A DNA stretch of 13,438 nucleotides. Source: Christensenella sp. UBA4379 (GTDB lineage: Bacteria; Bacillota; Clostridia; Christensenellales; Aristaeellaceae). The translations under genes were made by a program, and so were the position numbers. The stretch is taken from the NCBI GenBank assembly GCA_002391225.1, contig DGRV01000014.1, positions 1 through 13,438 of the forward strand, read 5' to 3'. The notes beneath the pieces were generated by a model. The model ran no database searches. It saw only the letters and a list, made by a program, of their open reading frames with translations, and was not told the origin of the DNA. Positions 6,402-13,430 of this stretch are shown here, piece after piece. How positions within the stretch are numbered: position 1 is the first letter of the stretch; each line of letters opens with the position of its first letter.

Positions 6402-7481
6402 ATGATCGAACTAAAAAACATTTCCAAGTCCTTCGTGACTTCTTCCGGCGCGGTGGACGCGCTGAGGAACGTCACGCTGACCATCCGCGACGGGGACATT
6501 TACGGCATCATTGGCATGAGCGGGGCGGGCAAGAGCACCCTGGTCCGCTGCATCAACATGCTGGAGAGGCCCACGACCGGCGACGTCCTGCTGGACGGCA
6601 GGAGCCTGGTGTCGATGAGTGAAAGGGAGCTGCGCGAAGTCCGCCGGAAGGTGACGATGATCTTCCAGGGCTTCAACCTCCTGATGCAGCGCAACTGCCT
6701 GCAGAACATCATGCTGCCGCTGATGCTGCAGAAGGACTACCAGAAGGACAAGGCCAAAGCCCGGGCCGAGGAGCTGCTGAACGTCGTCGGCCTGCCGGAC
6801 AAGGCGAAGGCCTACCCGGCCCAGCTGTCAGGCGGCCAGCAGCAGCGCATCGCCATTGCCCGCGCCCTGGCGACAGACCCGAAGGTCCTTCTGTGCGACG
6901 AGGCCACCTCCGCCCTGGACCCCAAGACCACCCACCAGATCCTGGAACTGATCCGGGAAATCAACCAGCGGCTGGGCCTGACGGTCATCGTCATCACCCA
7001 CCAGATGAGCGTCGTGCAGGAAATCTGCAACCGCGTGGCCATCCTGGAAAACGGCTCCGTCGTGGAGGAGGGGGACGTGGCCCAGGTCTTTACCGACCCG
7101 CAGGCCTTCGCGACCCAGACCCTGGTGTACCCGGAAATGGCGGACGGCAGCGCCTCCCTGGTCGCCGACAAAACAGCGACCCAGCGCATCCGCCTGATCT
7201 TCAACGGCTCCGAGGCGGCCAGCCAGCCCCTTCTGGCCCAGATGGCGATCGACTGCGGCGTCCTGGCCAGCGTTCACAACGCCTCCATGCGCACCGTGGG
7301 CGGCAGGATGTACGGCTATATGCTGATCGAAATCCCCGGCGGGCCGGAGGAAATGTCCCGCGCGGTCAGCTATCTGCGCAAGCAGCCCCTGGTCAGCGTG
7401 CAGACCGTGGGCAGGTATCCCGCCCAGGGAGAGGCCGCCGCTTCCGCGGCCCCGTCTTCTGAGGAAGGAGGAGCGTTATGA
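6402..7481 (+). CDS. metN: MetN, methionine ABC transporter ATPase with NIL sensor domain
   Basis: A 359-residue cytoplasmic ATPase that powers D/L-methionine import. Walker A is GMSGAGKST (38-46), the Q-loop is IFQGFNLL (87-94), the signature is LSGGQQQRIAIARAL (142-156), Walker B is VLLCDEATSALDP (162-174) and the switch His is H200. Residues about 262-338 are the C-terminal NIL (ACT-like) domain, which in characterised MetN binds methionine and slows transport when the cell has enough. Length and domains are normal for the family (about 340-360). A poorly conserved Ala/Ser/Glu-rich tail follows from 340. GGAG at 6390-6393 supports the start. The 3' end overlaps metI by four bases (ATGA), so these two are translationally coupled. 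Confidence 0.95.
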   Translation: MIELKNISKSFVTSSGAVDALRNVTLTIRDGDIYGIIGMSGAGKSTLVRCINMLERPTTGDVLLDGRSLVSMSERELREVRRKVTMIFQGFNLLMQRNCLQNIMLPLMLQKDYQKDKAKARAEELLNVVGLPDKAKAYPAQLSGGQQQRIAIARALATDPKVLLCDEATSALDPKTTHQILELIREINQRLGLTVIVITHQMSVVQEICNRVAILENGSVVEEGDVAQVFTDPQAFATQTLVYPEMADGSASLVADKTATQRIRLIFNGSEAASQPLLAQMAIDCGVLASVHNASMRTVGGRMYGYMLIEIPGGPEEMSRAVSYLRKQPLVSVQTVGRYPAQGEAAASAAPSSEEGGAL

Positions 7482-8185
7482 ATTTTGCCACCGCCTTTAC
7501 CCCGGAAAAGCTGCAGGAAGCCTGGGAGATCATCCAGCGGGATTTCCTCAGGGAAACCTGGGCCACCGTCTATGTTACCGTCCTGGCGACGCTGTTTGCC
7601 ATCATCATCGGCCTGCCCCTGGGCTGCATCCTCGTCATGGGGGACGCCAAGGGGATCCGCCCCCTGCCGGCCTGGCTGATGAAAACCCTGAACGTGATCA
7701 TCAATTTCCTGCGCTCCGTTCCGTTCCTGATCCTGATCGTGATGGTGATCCCGCTGACCCGGCTCATCGTCGGCACCTCGGTGGGCACTGTCGCCTCGAT
7801 CGTCCCGCTGGTGGTGGCCGCCTTTCCCTTTGTGGCCCGCCTGGTGGAGGGGAGCCTGCGCGAAGTCAGCCCCAACGTCATCGAGACCGCCCAGAGCATG
7901 GGCGCCACCCCGATGCAGATCCTCCTGCACGTGATGCTCCCGGAATCCGTCCCTTCCCTGATCACCAATTTCACCCTGGCCATCACGACGATTTTAGGCT
8001 ACACCGCCATGTCGGGGGCCATCGGCGGCGGCGGCATCGGCAAAACCGCCATCACCATTGGCTACCAGCGCTACCGCTACGCCGTCCTCTACGCCTGCGT
8101 GATCGTCCTGGTCATCCTGGTGCAGCTGTTCCAGTCCATCGGCACCTGGCTGGCCCGGAAGGCGGATAAGAGGCTCAAACAGTAA
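7478..8185 (+). CDS. metI: MetI, methionine ABC transporter permease
   Basis: A 235-residue integral membrane permease. Five hydrophobic segments lie at about 29-54, 70-98, 102-122, 160-183 and 201-225. The cytoplasmic coupling (EAA) loop is ETAQSMGATPMQILLHVMLP (136-155), with the conserved G between segments three and four. It would form the membrane channel as a dimer with MetN below and the permuted MetQ delivering substrate outside. GAGGAAGGAGGAG at 7461-7473 is a very strong ribosome site inside the end of metN. Nothing about MetI looks adapted to the permuted binding protein by eye; its outer loops are the place to look. A strong terminator follows at 8198-8232. Confidence 0.95.
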   Translation: MNFATAFTPEKLQEAWEIIQRDFLRETWATVYVTVLATLFAIIIGLPLGCILVMGDAKGIRPLPAWLMKTLNVIINFLRSVPFLILIVMVIPLTRLIVGTSVGTVASIVPLVVAAFPFVARLVEGSLREVSPNVIETAQSMGATPMQILLHVMLPESVPSLITNFTLAITTILGYTAMSGAIGGGGIGKTAITIGYQRYRYAVLYACVIVLVILVQLFQSIGTWLARKADKRLKQ

Positions 8186-8197
8186 TCATACGAAAGC

Positions 8198-8232
8198 ACG
8201 CCAGCCGCCGGGTTTCCGGCGGCTGGCGTTTT
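8198..8232 (+). terminator. Strong intrinsic terminator ending the metQNI locus
   Basis: ACGCCAGCCGCCGG (8198-8211) and CCGGCGGCTGGCGT (8216-8229) form a perfect 14-base stem with a GTTT loop and four T at the end. It closes the locus 12 bases after the metI stop. No feature is seen between it and the operator region at 8282. Confidence 0.9.
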
Positions 8233-8281
8233 GTCTTGGGCTTCTTGTCTGGCGGTGAACAAACGGGGCAGAGCACCAAAA

Positions 8282-8360
8282 TGCAAAGAAAACTTTGCAA
8301 AAACTGTTGACAAGTGTACTTGACAATGCTATACTGTGCTCGTGCCAAGCAAACTTGGCA
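8282..8360 (+). promoter_or_regulatory. Consensus promoter with three matching palindromic operators
   Basis: TTGACA (8307-8312) and TATACT (8330-8335) are 17 bases apart, with TGC before the -10. Three palindromes share arm, spacing and sequence: TGCAAAG-N4-CTTTGCA (8282-8299), TGACAAG-N4-CTTGACA (8308-8325, one mismatch) and TGCCAAG-N4-CTTGGCA (8343-8360). Site one is upstream of -35, site two overlaps -35 and the spacer, site three lies just past the transcription start. Bound protein would block RNA polymerase. The XRE regulator two genes downstream is the obvious candidate, giving autorepression. Confidence 0.75.
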
Positions 8361-8376
8361 AAAAGGAGGAACGGAT

Positions 8377-8697
8377 ATGAATCGGGAAGAAATCCTGGCC
8401 AGAAGCCAGCAGGAAAACAGGGGGCAGGACATCGCCAGCCTGGAGGTCTCGAAGCAGTGCATTCTGGTCGGCTGGCTGGTGGCGGTGATCCTGCTGGCCG
8501 TCGTGTCCGTGGTGGACGCCCTGGTTTTCGATCGGATGAACAACGAGATCTTTTTCGCGGTGATGGCCGGCTGCGCGTCCATTTTTCTGATGAAATACTG
8601 GAAGCTGCGCAGAAGACACGAGCTGGTAATCGGCCTGGTCTACACGGTCGCCGCCCTGCTGTTCCTGATCGCGTGGATCCTTCAGCTGGCGAAGTAA
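8377..8697 (+). CDS. Small three-helix membrane protein (DUF6442-like), partner of XRE regulator
   Basis: A 106-residue protein. A charged N-terminus (MNREEILARSQQENRGQD) precedes three hydrophobic segments near residues 27-50, 58-72 and 85-103. This matches a small membrane family, DUF6442-like as far as I recall, often found next to short XRE regulators in Clostridia; the family name is from memory. Function is unknown. A membrane partner that senses a signal and modulates the regulator, or a cell-surface stress component under its control, are both possible. AAGGAGGA at 8363-8370 gives a strong start. The stop is 11 bases before the HTH gene, so the pair forms one operon behind the triple-operator promoter. 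Confidence 0.75.
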   Translation: MNREEILARSQQENRGQDIASLEVSKQCILVGWLVAVILLAVVSVVDALVFDRMNNEIFFAVMAGCASIFLMKYWKLRRRHELVIGLVYTVAALLFLIAWILQLAK

Positions 8698-8708
8698 GGG
8701 AGGCCGCC

Positions 8709-8915
8709 ATGAATGAAGAGCTGGTCCTGAAAAACAGGCTGAAAGAAATCCGCGCCGAAAAAAAGCTGTCCCAGACAGAGCTGGCGGAGATGGTCGGCGT
8801 ATCCCGCAACACCATCAGCTCCATTGAAACGGGCCAGTTCAGCCCCACGGCGAAACTGGCCCTGATCCTGTGCATCGCGCTGGACAGGAAGTTTGAGGAA
8901 GTGTTCTACTTTTGA
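8709..8915 (+). CDS. Small XRE-family helix-turn-helix regulator
   Basis: A 68-residue protein that is almost entirely one HTH_3 domain: NRLKEIRAEKKLSQTELAEM, then VGVSRNTISSIETGQFSPT, with the recognition helix at about 33-45. The C-terminus KFEEVFYF is typical of the short YgzD/Yuh-like group in Firmicutes, which bind DNA as dimers. GGGAGG at 8698-8703 sets the start. It probably binds the three palindromes at 8282-8360 and represses its own operon; this is inferred from position and symmetry. It ends only 8 bases from the stop of the convergent AlbA_2 gene, with no terminator between them. Confidence 0.9.
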   Translation: MNEELVLKNRLKEIRAEKKLSQTELAEMVGVSRNTISSIETGQFSPTAKLALILCIALDRKFEEVFYF

Positions 8916-8923
8916 AGGAAACG

Positions 8924-10228
8924 TCAGGGGTTCAGTTTATATCTTTTGTCTTTTCCCCGCCCCTCTGCGACGATCAGGCCCATTTTGCGCATCTGCTGGA
9001 CCAAGGTATATGTCCTGGTCTTTTTCAGTTTCAGCAGCGCCTCGATCTCGCTGTCGGTGATCTGTCCGTGTTTTGCCAGATAATCCAGAATGGTTTGCAT
9101 TTGGGCTGTGGGGAGGGATGAAATAGGTCGCTCGGAATCTTTGTTCAGGTGCGCGTTCCGGTTGGGCAAAACCATTTTGAAGGTGTTGGGTGTAATTTCG
9201 ATACGGGGCTGGGCGGGGCAGTCGGTATAGAGGGAGTAAATTCTTCGGATGCCCGTTCCATAGGCCTCGATGAGGCGGAGGCGGTGGAAGACAGCGGCCA
9301 GGTTTTTGTTTCGCGGCTGAGAAATGCCGGAACGGATATCGTCGGGGGATAAGCCCGGCAGTAGGCCGCCCAAAGAGATGAACTCCATTTCCCGGTCGTT
9401 CACGTTGATGATGATGCTTCCGCTGTAGCTGTAATCCCGGTGGATGAGAGCGTTGAGCAGGGCTTCGCGAATAGCTTCCTCCGGATAATCCCGGTTGTCG
9501 ATTCTTTGAAGGCCCTGTATCACCGCAGCCGTCTGATTGCAGAGCATCAGATAATCATAGGAGGCTTCCAGCTGCGCAAAAATGGAACCGCCAAATTCTT
9601 TCTGATCGCGGAAAACGGTATTGGCTTCATCCGCAAAAACAGAAATTTTGACGCTGTGCAGGCATTGATCCGACAGCAGCAGCGCCAGGTTGGAAAAAAG
9701 AGCGCTGTCTTTTTGCGTGATGCCTAAGGCACGGTATTTTTCCGGCGTAAAATCGACGCCGTAGCGCCTGAACGCCGCTGTGGCGGCGTCAAACGTTAAA
9801 TCCTGGTAAAGGGAACGCATCTCTTCAAACACATCGCCGTCGCTGTCCTTGATCATCTGGCGGATGGCTTCCGGAGAAGCGGGGACGCTGGAGGTTCCCT
9901 GGCGGACAAATACGCCGCTGGGTTTCAGGCCCTTGCTTTTGAGATAATAGGGCTTGTTGGTTCCTTCGCTTACCTCCAGGCGAACTACCTGGTTTTCCTG
10001 AATCGTATACCGGACAAACAGCGTGACATCTGGCGTGATAGCGTCCCGGATGCCGTTTGTAATTTGCGTATACTCCTGATCCACCAGGGAAAGCCCCCGG
10101 ACGGTTCCGTCGTTTTCGACACCGATATAAATGGTGCCTCCGTCCGTATTGGCAAAGGCGATGACTTCTTTATAAAGATCCTCCGTAAATTGGGCTTTGA
10201 ACTCAATGTTTTCTGTTTCAATGCTCAT
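8924..10228 (-). CDS. AlbA_2 / HATPase-domain transcriptional regulator with C-terminal winged helix
   Basis: A 434-residue protein with the layout of 'divergent AAA-4' or Schlafen-like AlbA_2 regulators. Residues about 7-118 are AlbA_2, with IEFKAQF (8-14) and AFANTDGGTIYIGVENDG (24-41). Residues about 245-345 are the GHKL-like HATPase_c_4 region, with EAIREALLNALIHRDY (251-266) and YGTGIRR (323-329). Residues about 372-432 are a winged helix (QITDSEIEALLKLKKTRTYT), ending in a basic wing. Such proteins are DNA- or nucleic-acid-binding ATPases with poorly known targets, frequent in accessory regions. The start is at 10228, where AGGAGGG precedes ATG. A promoter with many repeats lies upstream, consistent with autoregulation. 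Confidence 0.88.
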   Translation of the reverse strand: MSIETENIEFKAQFTEDLYKEVIAFANTDGGTIYIGVENDGTVRGLSLVDQEYTQITNGIRDAITPDVTLFVRYTIQENQVVRLEVSEGTNKPYYLKSKGLKPSGVFVRQGTSSVPASPEAIRQMIKDSDGDVFEEMRSLYQDLTFDAATAAFRRYGVDFTPEKYRALGITQKDSALFSNLALLLSDQCLHSVKISVFADEANTVFRDQKEFGGSIFAQLEASYDYLMLCNQTAAVIQGLQRIDNRDYPEEAIREALLNALIHRDYSYSGSIIINVNDREMEFISLGGLLPGLSPDDIRSGISQPRNKNLAAVFHRLRLIEAYGTGIRRIYSLYTDCPAQPRIEITPNTFKMVLPNRNAHLNKDSERPISSLPTAQMQTILDYLAKHGQITDSEIEALLKLKKTRTYTLVQQMRKMGLIVAEGRGKDKRYKLNP

Positions 10229-10260
10229 AAAAGCCCTCCTTTTTCGCCGTCTTTAAATTC

Positions 10261-10366
10261 ATTATACGCAAAAATTCGCTCCCGTCAATGGCGAGAGCGA
10301 ATTTTCAGCGAATTTTCAGTGAATTTTCACTTTTTTCGCTATTGGCGAGCGAATAGAGTGAAAATT
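10261..10366 (-). promoter_or_regulatory. Repeat-rich promoter/operator region of the AlbA_2 regulator
   Basis: On the minus strand, TTGACG (10288-10283) and TATAAT (10266-10261) are 16 bases apart. An 11-base inverted repeat, AAAATTCGCTC (10271-10281) and GAGCGAATTTT (10295-10305), straddles the -35 box. Three tandem 11-base repeats, GCGAATTTTCA twice and GTGAATTTTCA once, cover 10297-10329. Beyond, AATTTTCACT (10322-10331) pairs with AGTGAAAATT (10357-10366), enclosing TTCGCT/AGCGAA (10335-10340, 10348-10353). The repeats share the core GCGAATTTT, suggesting cooperative binding of one regulator, most simply the downstream gene product. Confidence 0.7.
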
Positions 10367-10368
10367 TT

Positions 10369-11115
10369 TTATCCTTTGATGGGCCTGATCAGAATGAACG
10401 GCGTCAGTTCCCCGCCCTGGCCGGAGGGATTGTCCTTGAGGGCGTCCTGGATTTGGTCGTCCGTCAGGGGGAAGTCGGAGCACTTGCCCAGCTGGTTCTG
10501 GTCGATGTCGTTGGCATCCATCAGGACGACGGGGATGCCGGTCTTCTTTTCCAGGTCGTCGCAGAGCTCCTGGGCGTTTTCGTTGTTGATCAGGGCGAGG
10601 TCCTTGTAGCGGTCAAAGGAGGAACGGTAATAGAACCCGTCGATCCCCGCGACGCCCTTGCCCACGATCTTGTAGAACACCCCGTGGACGCCGAACAGCT
10701 TCGTCACCGCGGAGGCGATGGAGGCGAACACCACCTTGGGCGCGCCCACCATGTCGATGGCCAGCTGGAGCTTGTAGGCGTCGTGCATGCCGATGCCGGC
10801 CTTGGTTTCGCTGGCGTGGCGGGAGAGGGCCTTGGCCCAGAAGCCCGGGTGCACCTGCTCTTTGGTGCGGACGTTTTTCGTGCACATGGCCATCACCTTG
10901 GCGCCGAAGGCCAGCACGTCCCCCGGCTGGTACAGGGGGCTGGCGTAGCGTTTGACCAGCTCCGCCTGGTCCTCGCCCACCTCGATAAAGTGGGTCTGGA
11001 TGGCGTAGCGGTCGTACTTCATACCGTCCCGGCCGGTCAGGCGGCCGCGGTCAAAATAGGTAACGCCGTTCAGTTCCCGGCGCTGCTCTTCTTTGTTTTT
11101 GCTTTCGGTTCCCAT
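10369..11115 (-). CDS. CofE-like (F420-0:gamma-glutamyl ligase superfamily) protein
   Basis: A 248-residue soluble protein. Recognisable segments are YQPGDVLAFGAKVMAM (62-77), HDAYKLQLAIDMVGAPKVVF (111-130), SAVTKLFGVHGVFY (135-148), GKGVAGIDGFY (152-162), VVLMDANDID (196-205) and GELTPFILIR (235-244). This is a Firmicute branch of the COG1478 ligase superfamily, which includes CofE, the enzyme that adds glutamate to coenzyme F420. No other F420 gene is present and many Clostridia lack F420, so the substrate is probably different. The start at 11115 has AGGAG upstream and skips an in-frame extension to 11277 that crosses the promoter and the next gene's terminator. It is transcribed alone from a consensus promoter. 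Confidence 0.75.
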   Translation of the reverse strand: MGTESKNKEEQRRELNGVTYFDRGRLTGRDGMKYDRYAIQTHFIEVGEDQAELVKRYASPLYQPGDVLAFGAKVMAMCTKNVRTKEQVHPGFWAKALSRHASETKAGIGMHDAYKLQLAIDMVGAPKVVFASIASAVTKLFGVHGVFYKIVGKGVAGIDGFYYRSSFDRYKDLALINNENAQELCDDLEKKTGIPVVLMDANDIDQNQLGKCSDFPLTDDQIQDALKDNPSGQGGELTPFILIRPIKG

Positions 11116-11167
11116 AATGACTCCTGTCTCATCGTCATACGCTGACGGATATCGAATGAACGTCCCC

Positions 11168-11196
11168 ATTATAGTGGACGGACCCCGCCCTGTCAA
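11168..11196 (-). promoter_or_regulatory. Consensus sigma-A promoter of the CofE-like gene
   Basis: On the minus strand, TTGACA (11196-11191) and TATAAT (11173-11168) are exactly 17 bases apart, a perfect consensus match. Transcription would start near 11161, 46 bases before the ATG at 11115. The -35 box touches the T-tail of the zinc-ribbon gene's terminator. Confidence 0.85.
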
Positions 11197-11233
11197 CCAA
11201 AGAACAGCCGCCCCTTTTTTAAAGAGGCGGCTG
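11197..11233 (-). terminator. Intrinsic terminator after the zinc-ribbon gene
   Basis: On the minus strand CAGCCGCC (11233-11226) pairs with GGCGGCTG (11212-11205), with an inner CTTT/AAAG extension, followed by TTCTTT (11204-11199). It lies 17 bases after the stop at 11250. Confidence 0.75.
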
Positions 11234-11249
11234 CAGGGTTCAGAATTGG

Positions 11250-11531
11250 TTAACGGCGCTGCATCGCGGCGTAGCATTCGCTGCAGTACACGGGACGATC
11301 ATCCTTGGGCTCGAAGGGCACCTTGGTGGCGGCACCGCAATTAGCGCAGACGGCATCGTACATCACGCGAGGACCACCGGCGTTCCGCTGGGCCTTGTGA
11401 GCCATACGGCATTCACGGCAGCGAGTGGGTTCATTCTGGAAGCCCTTTTCGGCGTAGAATTCCTGCTCACCAGCGGTGAAAACAAATTCCTTACCGCAGT
11501 CACGGCACACCAGCGTCTTGTCCTGATACAT
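11250..11531 (-). CDS. Zinc-ribbon protein with four CxxC knuckles
   Basis: A 93-residue protein with four CxxC pairs: C9/C12, C38/C41, C62/C65 and C83/C86, enough for two zinc ribbons. The first half (DKTLVCRDCGKEFVFTAGEQ, then YAEKGF) is the zf-trcl-type domain common in Firmicutes and related phyla. The second half (CANCGAATKVPFEPKDDRPV, then YCSEC) is the CxxC 'treble' repeat seen in the same proteins. It is small, basic and likely nucleic-acid-binding; cellular role is unknown. The start at 11531 follows AGGGGGTC. A longer reading frame up to 11822 is rejected because it would translate the promoter and the structured leader. Expression seems to come from a promoter about 260 bases upstream. 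Confidence 0.85.
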   Translation of the reverse strand: MYQDKTLVCRDCGKEFVFTAGEQEFYAEKGFQNEPTRCRECRMAHKAQRNAGGPRVMYDAVCANCGAATKVPFEPKDDRPVYCSECYAAMQRR

Positions 11532-11787
11532 AGTTTTGCTTGACCCCCTGAAAAATAAAAGATTTAATATGTTCAGAGTCACCGGCTGACCTGGTCTTTG
11601 ACCCCACACCCGCCGACAGGAGCATTGCTCTGCGTCTGAAACGCCCTCACGCCGCTCTCTCGGGAAAAAATCCCGGTCGGACTGACATCTAAACCGCACC
11701 ATGCTCATCAGCGCTTTGGCTGACTTACGTGGACCGTTTTGCCTGCGACTGGCATCGGCTTGCAACCACAGACCCGATTCTCTGACG
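11532..11787 (-). ncRNA. Candidate structured RNA or long 5' leader upstream of the zinc-ribbon gene
   Basis: No gene is visible. Transcription should start near 11787. The 5' end TCAGAG (11785-11780) can pair with CTCTGA near the 3' end (11578-11573), and inner CGG/CCG, CTG/CAG and TGGT/ACCA pairs extend this into an irregular closing helix. Local hairpins include 11661-11675 (CGGGA/TCCCG), 11632-11644 (GCGT/ACGC), 11620-11630 (GAGC/GCTC) and 11593-11603 (GGTC/GACC). A T-rich stretch follows at 11562-11543. Size (about 215 bases) and end pairing resemble 6S-type RNAs, but I see no diagnostic bases. It may instead be a regulatory leader. Confidence 0.4.
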
Positions 11788-11793
11788 AGTGCT

Positions 11794-11822
11794 ATTATAA
11801 GACTAAAATCTCCGGAAAGCAA
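11794..11822 (-). promoter_or_regulatory. Promoter of the zinc-ribbon leader or ncRNA
   Basis: On the minus strand, TTGCTT (11822-11817) and TATAAT (11799-11794) are 17 bases apart. The bases from 11823 to 11947 hold no gene or clear terminator that I can see, only a T-rich stretch and a short GTCG/CGAC stem. Confidence 0.65.
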
Positions 11823-11947
11823 GCGTTTTGCGAAAGATTTTTCCCCATTTCGTCAAAATTCCCGCTTTTTTTCTGTTTATTTTGTGTTTTTCGGTCGATT
11901 TTCCCGACAGGAAAGGGGGGACAAATGGACTTTCTGGCCGGGATCCG

Positions 11948-12859
11948 TCAGAAAACGGCCCGGTCCACGCTGTAGCGCCATTCCGCTCCGCCCTCGGTGA
12001 CCATGTAGATCGTGCCGCCGTTGGTGACCAGCCAGGGGATATCGTTCTGGATCATCTGCTTGACGCAGGCGTCCGCCCCGGCGCGGGAATTGGGAATCAC
12101 GCACAGCTCGGGGCTGATCATGGAAAGCAGGTCCGGATCCTGCGGGGTATAGCCGTGGTGGCCGGCCTTGAGGACATCGGACTTCCAGGGGATGTCCGTG
12201 CGGGTCTTAGCCAGCTCCTGCTGGGCGACGCCGATCACGTCCGCCATCAGCAGAACAGAGCTGCCCTTGTAGGTGATCTTGCAGAACATGGAAGAGGCGT
12301 TGGGGTCGGTCGAGCCGTCCCAGCGGAAGAACTGGAACAGCGCCCCGTTTTCCCCGCCCAGGTACATCGTGTCCCCGTCTACCAGCTGGCGGTATTCGAT
12401 GCCCTTATTGTCCACGGTGGCCTGCATCTTTTTCTGGTAGGAGTTATTGTAATCGCGGGGATAGGGGGTCAGGAACACCTTCGCCTTGAGCAGGTCCCTG
12501 CGCACCAGGGATTCCATCGCCTCGATGTGATCGTCATGGTGGTGGGTGTTGAAGAGATAATCCACGGCGGTCAGGCCGATGGTATTGATAAACAGATTGG
12601 CGTGACGGACGTAAAACATGTTCCCGCCGTCCACCATCATCGTTTCCCCGTTGCAGCGGATGACGAAGGCGTCGCAGACCCCGACCCGCCCGAACCAGAT
12701 TTCCAGCTTGTCCTGGGGCGTGGGATCGGAAAAGGGCTGCGGGGCCGCCGGGTCGGCGGCGCTGGGCAGGGGCTTCATCGCGTCGTCCCGGGTAACCTGG
12801 GCCTGGGCAGAAACGGAGATCAGCAAAAGAAATACGAGCAGCAGGCAGAGTTTTTTCAT
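11948..12859 (-). CDS. Secreted ComEC-type metallo-beta-lactamase-fold hydrolase
   Basis: A 303-residue exported protein. Residues 1-20 are a signal peptide (MKKLCLLLVFLLLISVSAQA) with cleavage before Q21. The metallo-beta-lactamase fold starts near 50. DGGN (77-80), the metal motif HHHDDH (106-111), MADV further on and GHHGY near the end are the expected metal and fold landmarks. It resembles stand-alone relatives of the ComEC C-terminal domain, which act on DNA or other phosphodiesters; substrate is unknown. The start at 12859 begins the signal peptide and has AAGG a little far upstream (about 12 bases). The longer TTG start at 12895 would place charged residues ahead of the signal and is rejected. 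The gene is divergent from the AT-rich gene at the right edge. Confidence 0.85.
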   Translation of the reverse strand: MKKLCLLLVFLLLISVSAQAQVTRDDAMKPLPSAADPAAPQPFSDPTPQDKLEIWFGRVGVCDAFVIRCNGETMMVDGGNMFYVRHANLFINTIGLTAVDYLFNTHHHDDHIEAMESLVRRDLLKAKVFLTPYPRDYNNSYQKKMQATVDNKGIEYRQLVDGDTMYLGGENGALFQFFRWDGSTDPNASSMFCKITYKGSSVLLMADVIGVAQQELAKTRTDIPWKSDVLKAGHHGYTPQDPDLLSMISPELCVIPNSRAGADACVKQMIQNDIPWLVTNGGTIYMVTEGGAEWRYSVDRAVF

Positions 12860-12933
12860 AAAAACGCACGACCTTTCATAGATAGGAACTAACAAACGCC
12901 AGATGACTGAGCTCTTCCCTAAATGACTTTTCC

Positions 12934-12962
12934 AGCATACTTCGAGGCCTATAAATTGTCAA
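12934..12962 (-). promoter_or_regulatory. Promoter of the metallo-beta-lactamase-fold gene
   Basis: On the minus strand, TTGACA (12962-12957) and TATGCT (12939-12934) are 17 bases apart. Transcription would begin near 12927, giving a 68-base leader. Confidence 0.65.
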
Positions 12963-13007
12963 GGACATCATGAAAACAATCATTTATTCAATTACTTTTT
13001 TTGATGG

Positions 13008-13036
13008 TTGTACATGAAAACATAATGTGTTAAAAT
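13008..13036 (+). promoter_or_regulatory. Promoter of the small secreted protein gene
   Basis: TTGTAC (13008-13013) and TAAAAT (13031-13036) are 17 bases apart, with TG at 13027-13028. It points right, back to back with the promoter at 12934-12962; both lie in the AT-rich gap between the divergent genes. Confidence 0.6.
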
Positions 13037-13091
13037 GGATCAGCCAAGGAATAATCTCGTATCTATATACCAGCTACAGGAGGAAATTCAA

Positions 13092-13430
13092 ATGAAAAAA
13101 ATAATTGTGATATTCTTTGCCTGTCTAATTGTTTTGGGAAATTCAAGTAGTGCATTTGCCCAAAACAGTGACGATGTAATATCATATGAACAACTTGTCA
13201 AATATAAATGGTTATTTGATCGCGAGTCCGGGCCGGCAACTGAAGGTAGAGTACCTGTTAAAATAGAAGCTGTAATTGGAGCAATGGATGAAACAAATGC
13301 GAACAGCTATAATGATGGATTTGACATGTGGATCAAGGGAGAAAATGGTTTTAATCTTGTACATATGACGTATTACTCGTGGAATCATTATGATGAACCT
13401 TTTCCGGAAACCCTAAAATGTACCCCGTAA
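13092..13430 (+). CDS. Small secreted protein of unknown function, AT-rich
   Basis: A 112-residue exported protein. Residues 1-23 are a signal peptide (MKKIIVIFFACLIVLGNSSS, then AFA), likely cleaved before Q24. The mature part has short beta-strand-like segments (GRVPVKIEAVIGAM, then DMWIKGENGFNLVHMTYY), which could be an OB-like fold, though that is only an impression. It ends abruptly in ETLKCTP, just where such a fold would need more strands, so it may be truncated by a frameshift; the window ends eight bases later. AGGAGG at 13078-13083 gives a strong start at 13092. Base and codon use (many AAT, ATA, TTA, AAA) differ sharply from the GC-rich neighbours, suggesting transfer. Function not recognised. 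Confidence 0.65.
   Translation: MKKIIVIFFACLIVLGNSSSAFAQNSDDVISYEQLVKYKWLFDRESGPATEGRVPVKIEAVIGAMDETNANSYNDGFDMWIKGENGFNLVHMTYYSWNHYDEPFPETLKCTP

Noticed and set aside
11700..11730. Hammerhead ribozyme core (CTGATGAG on the minus strand)
   Set aside because: The required CGAAA partner and the cleavage-site stem are missing; the match looks accidental.
11828..12892. 354-codon plus-strand frame over the metallo-beta-lactamase-fold gene
   Set aside because: Antisense shadow; the minus strand has a signal peptide, HHHDDH motif and promoter.
12859..12895. Longer TTG start for the metallo-beta-lactamase-fold gene
   Set aside because: It lacks a ribosome site and would put charged residues ahead of a well-formed signal peptide that starts at ATG 12859.
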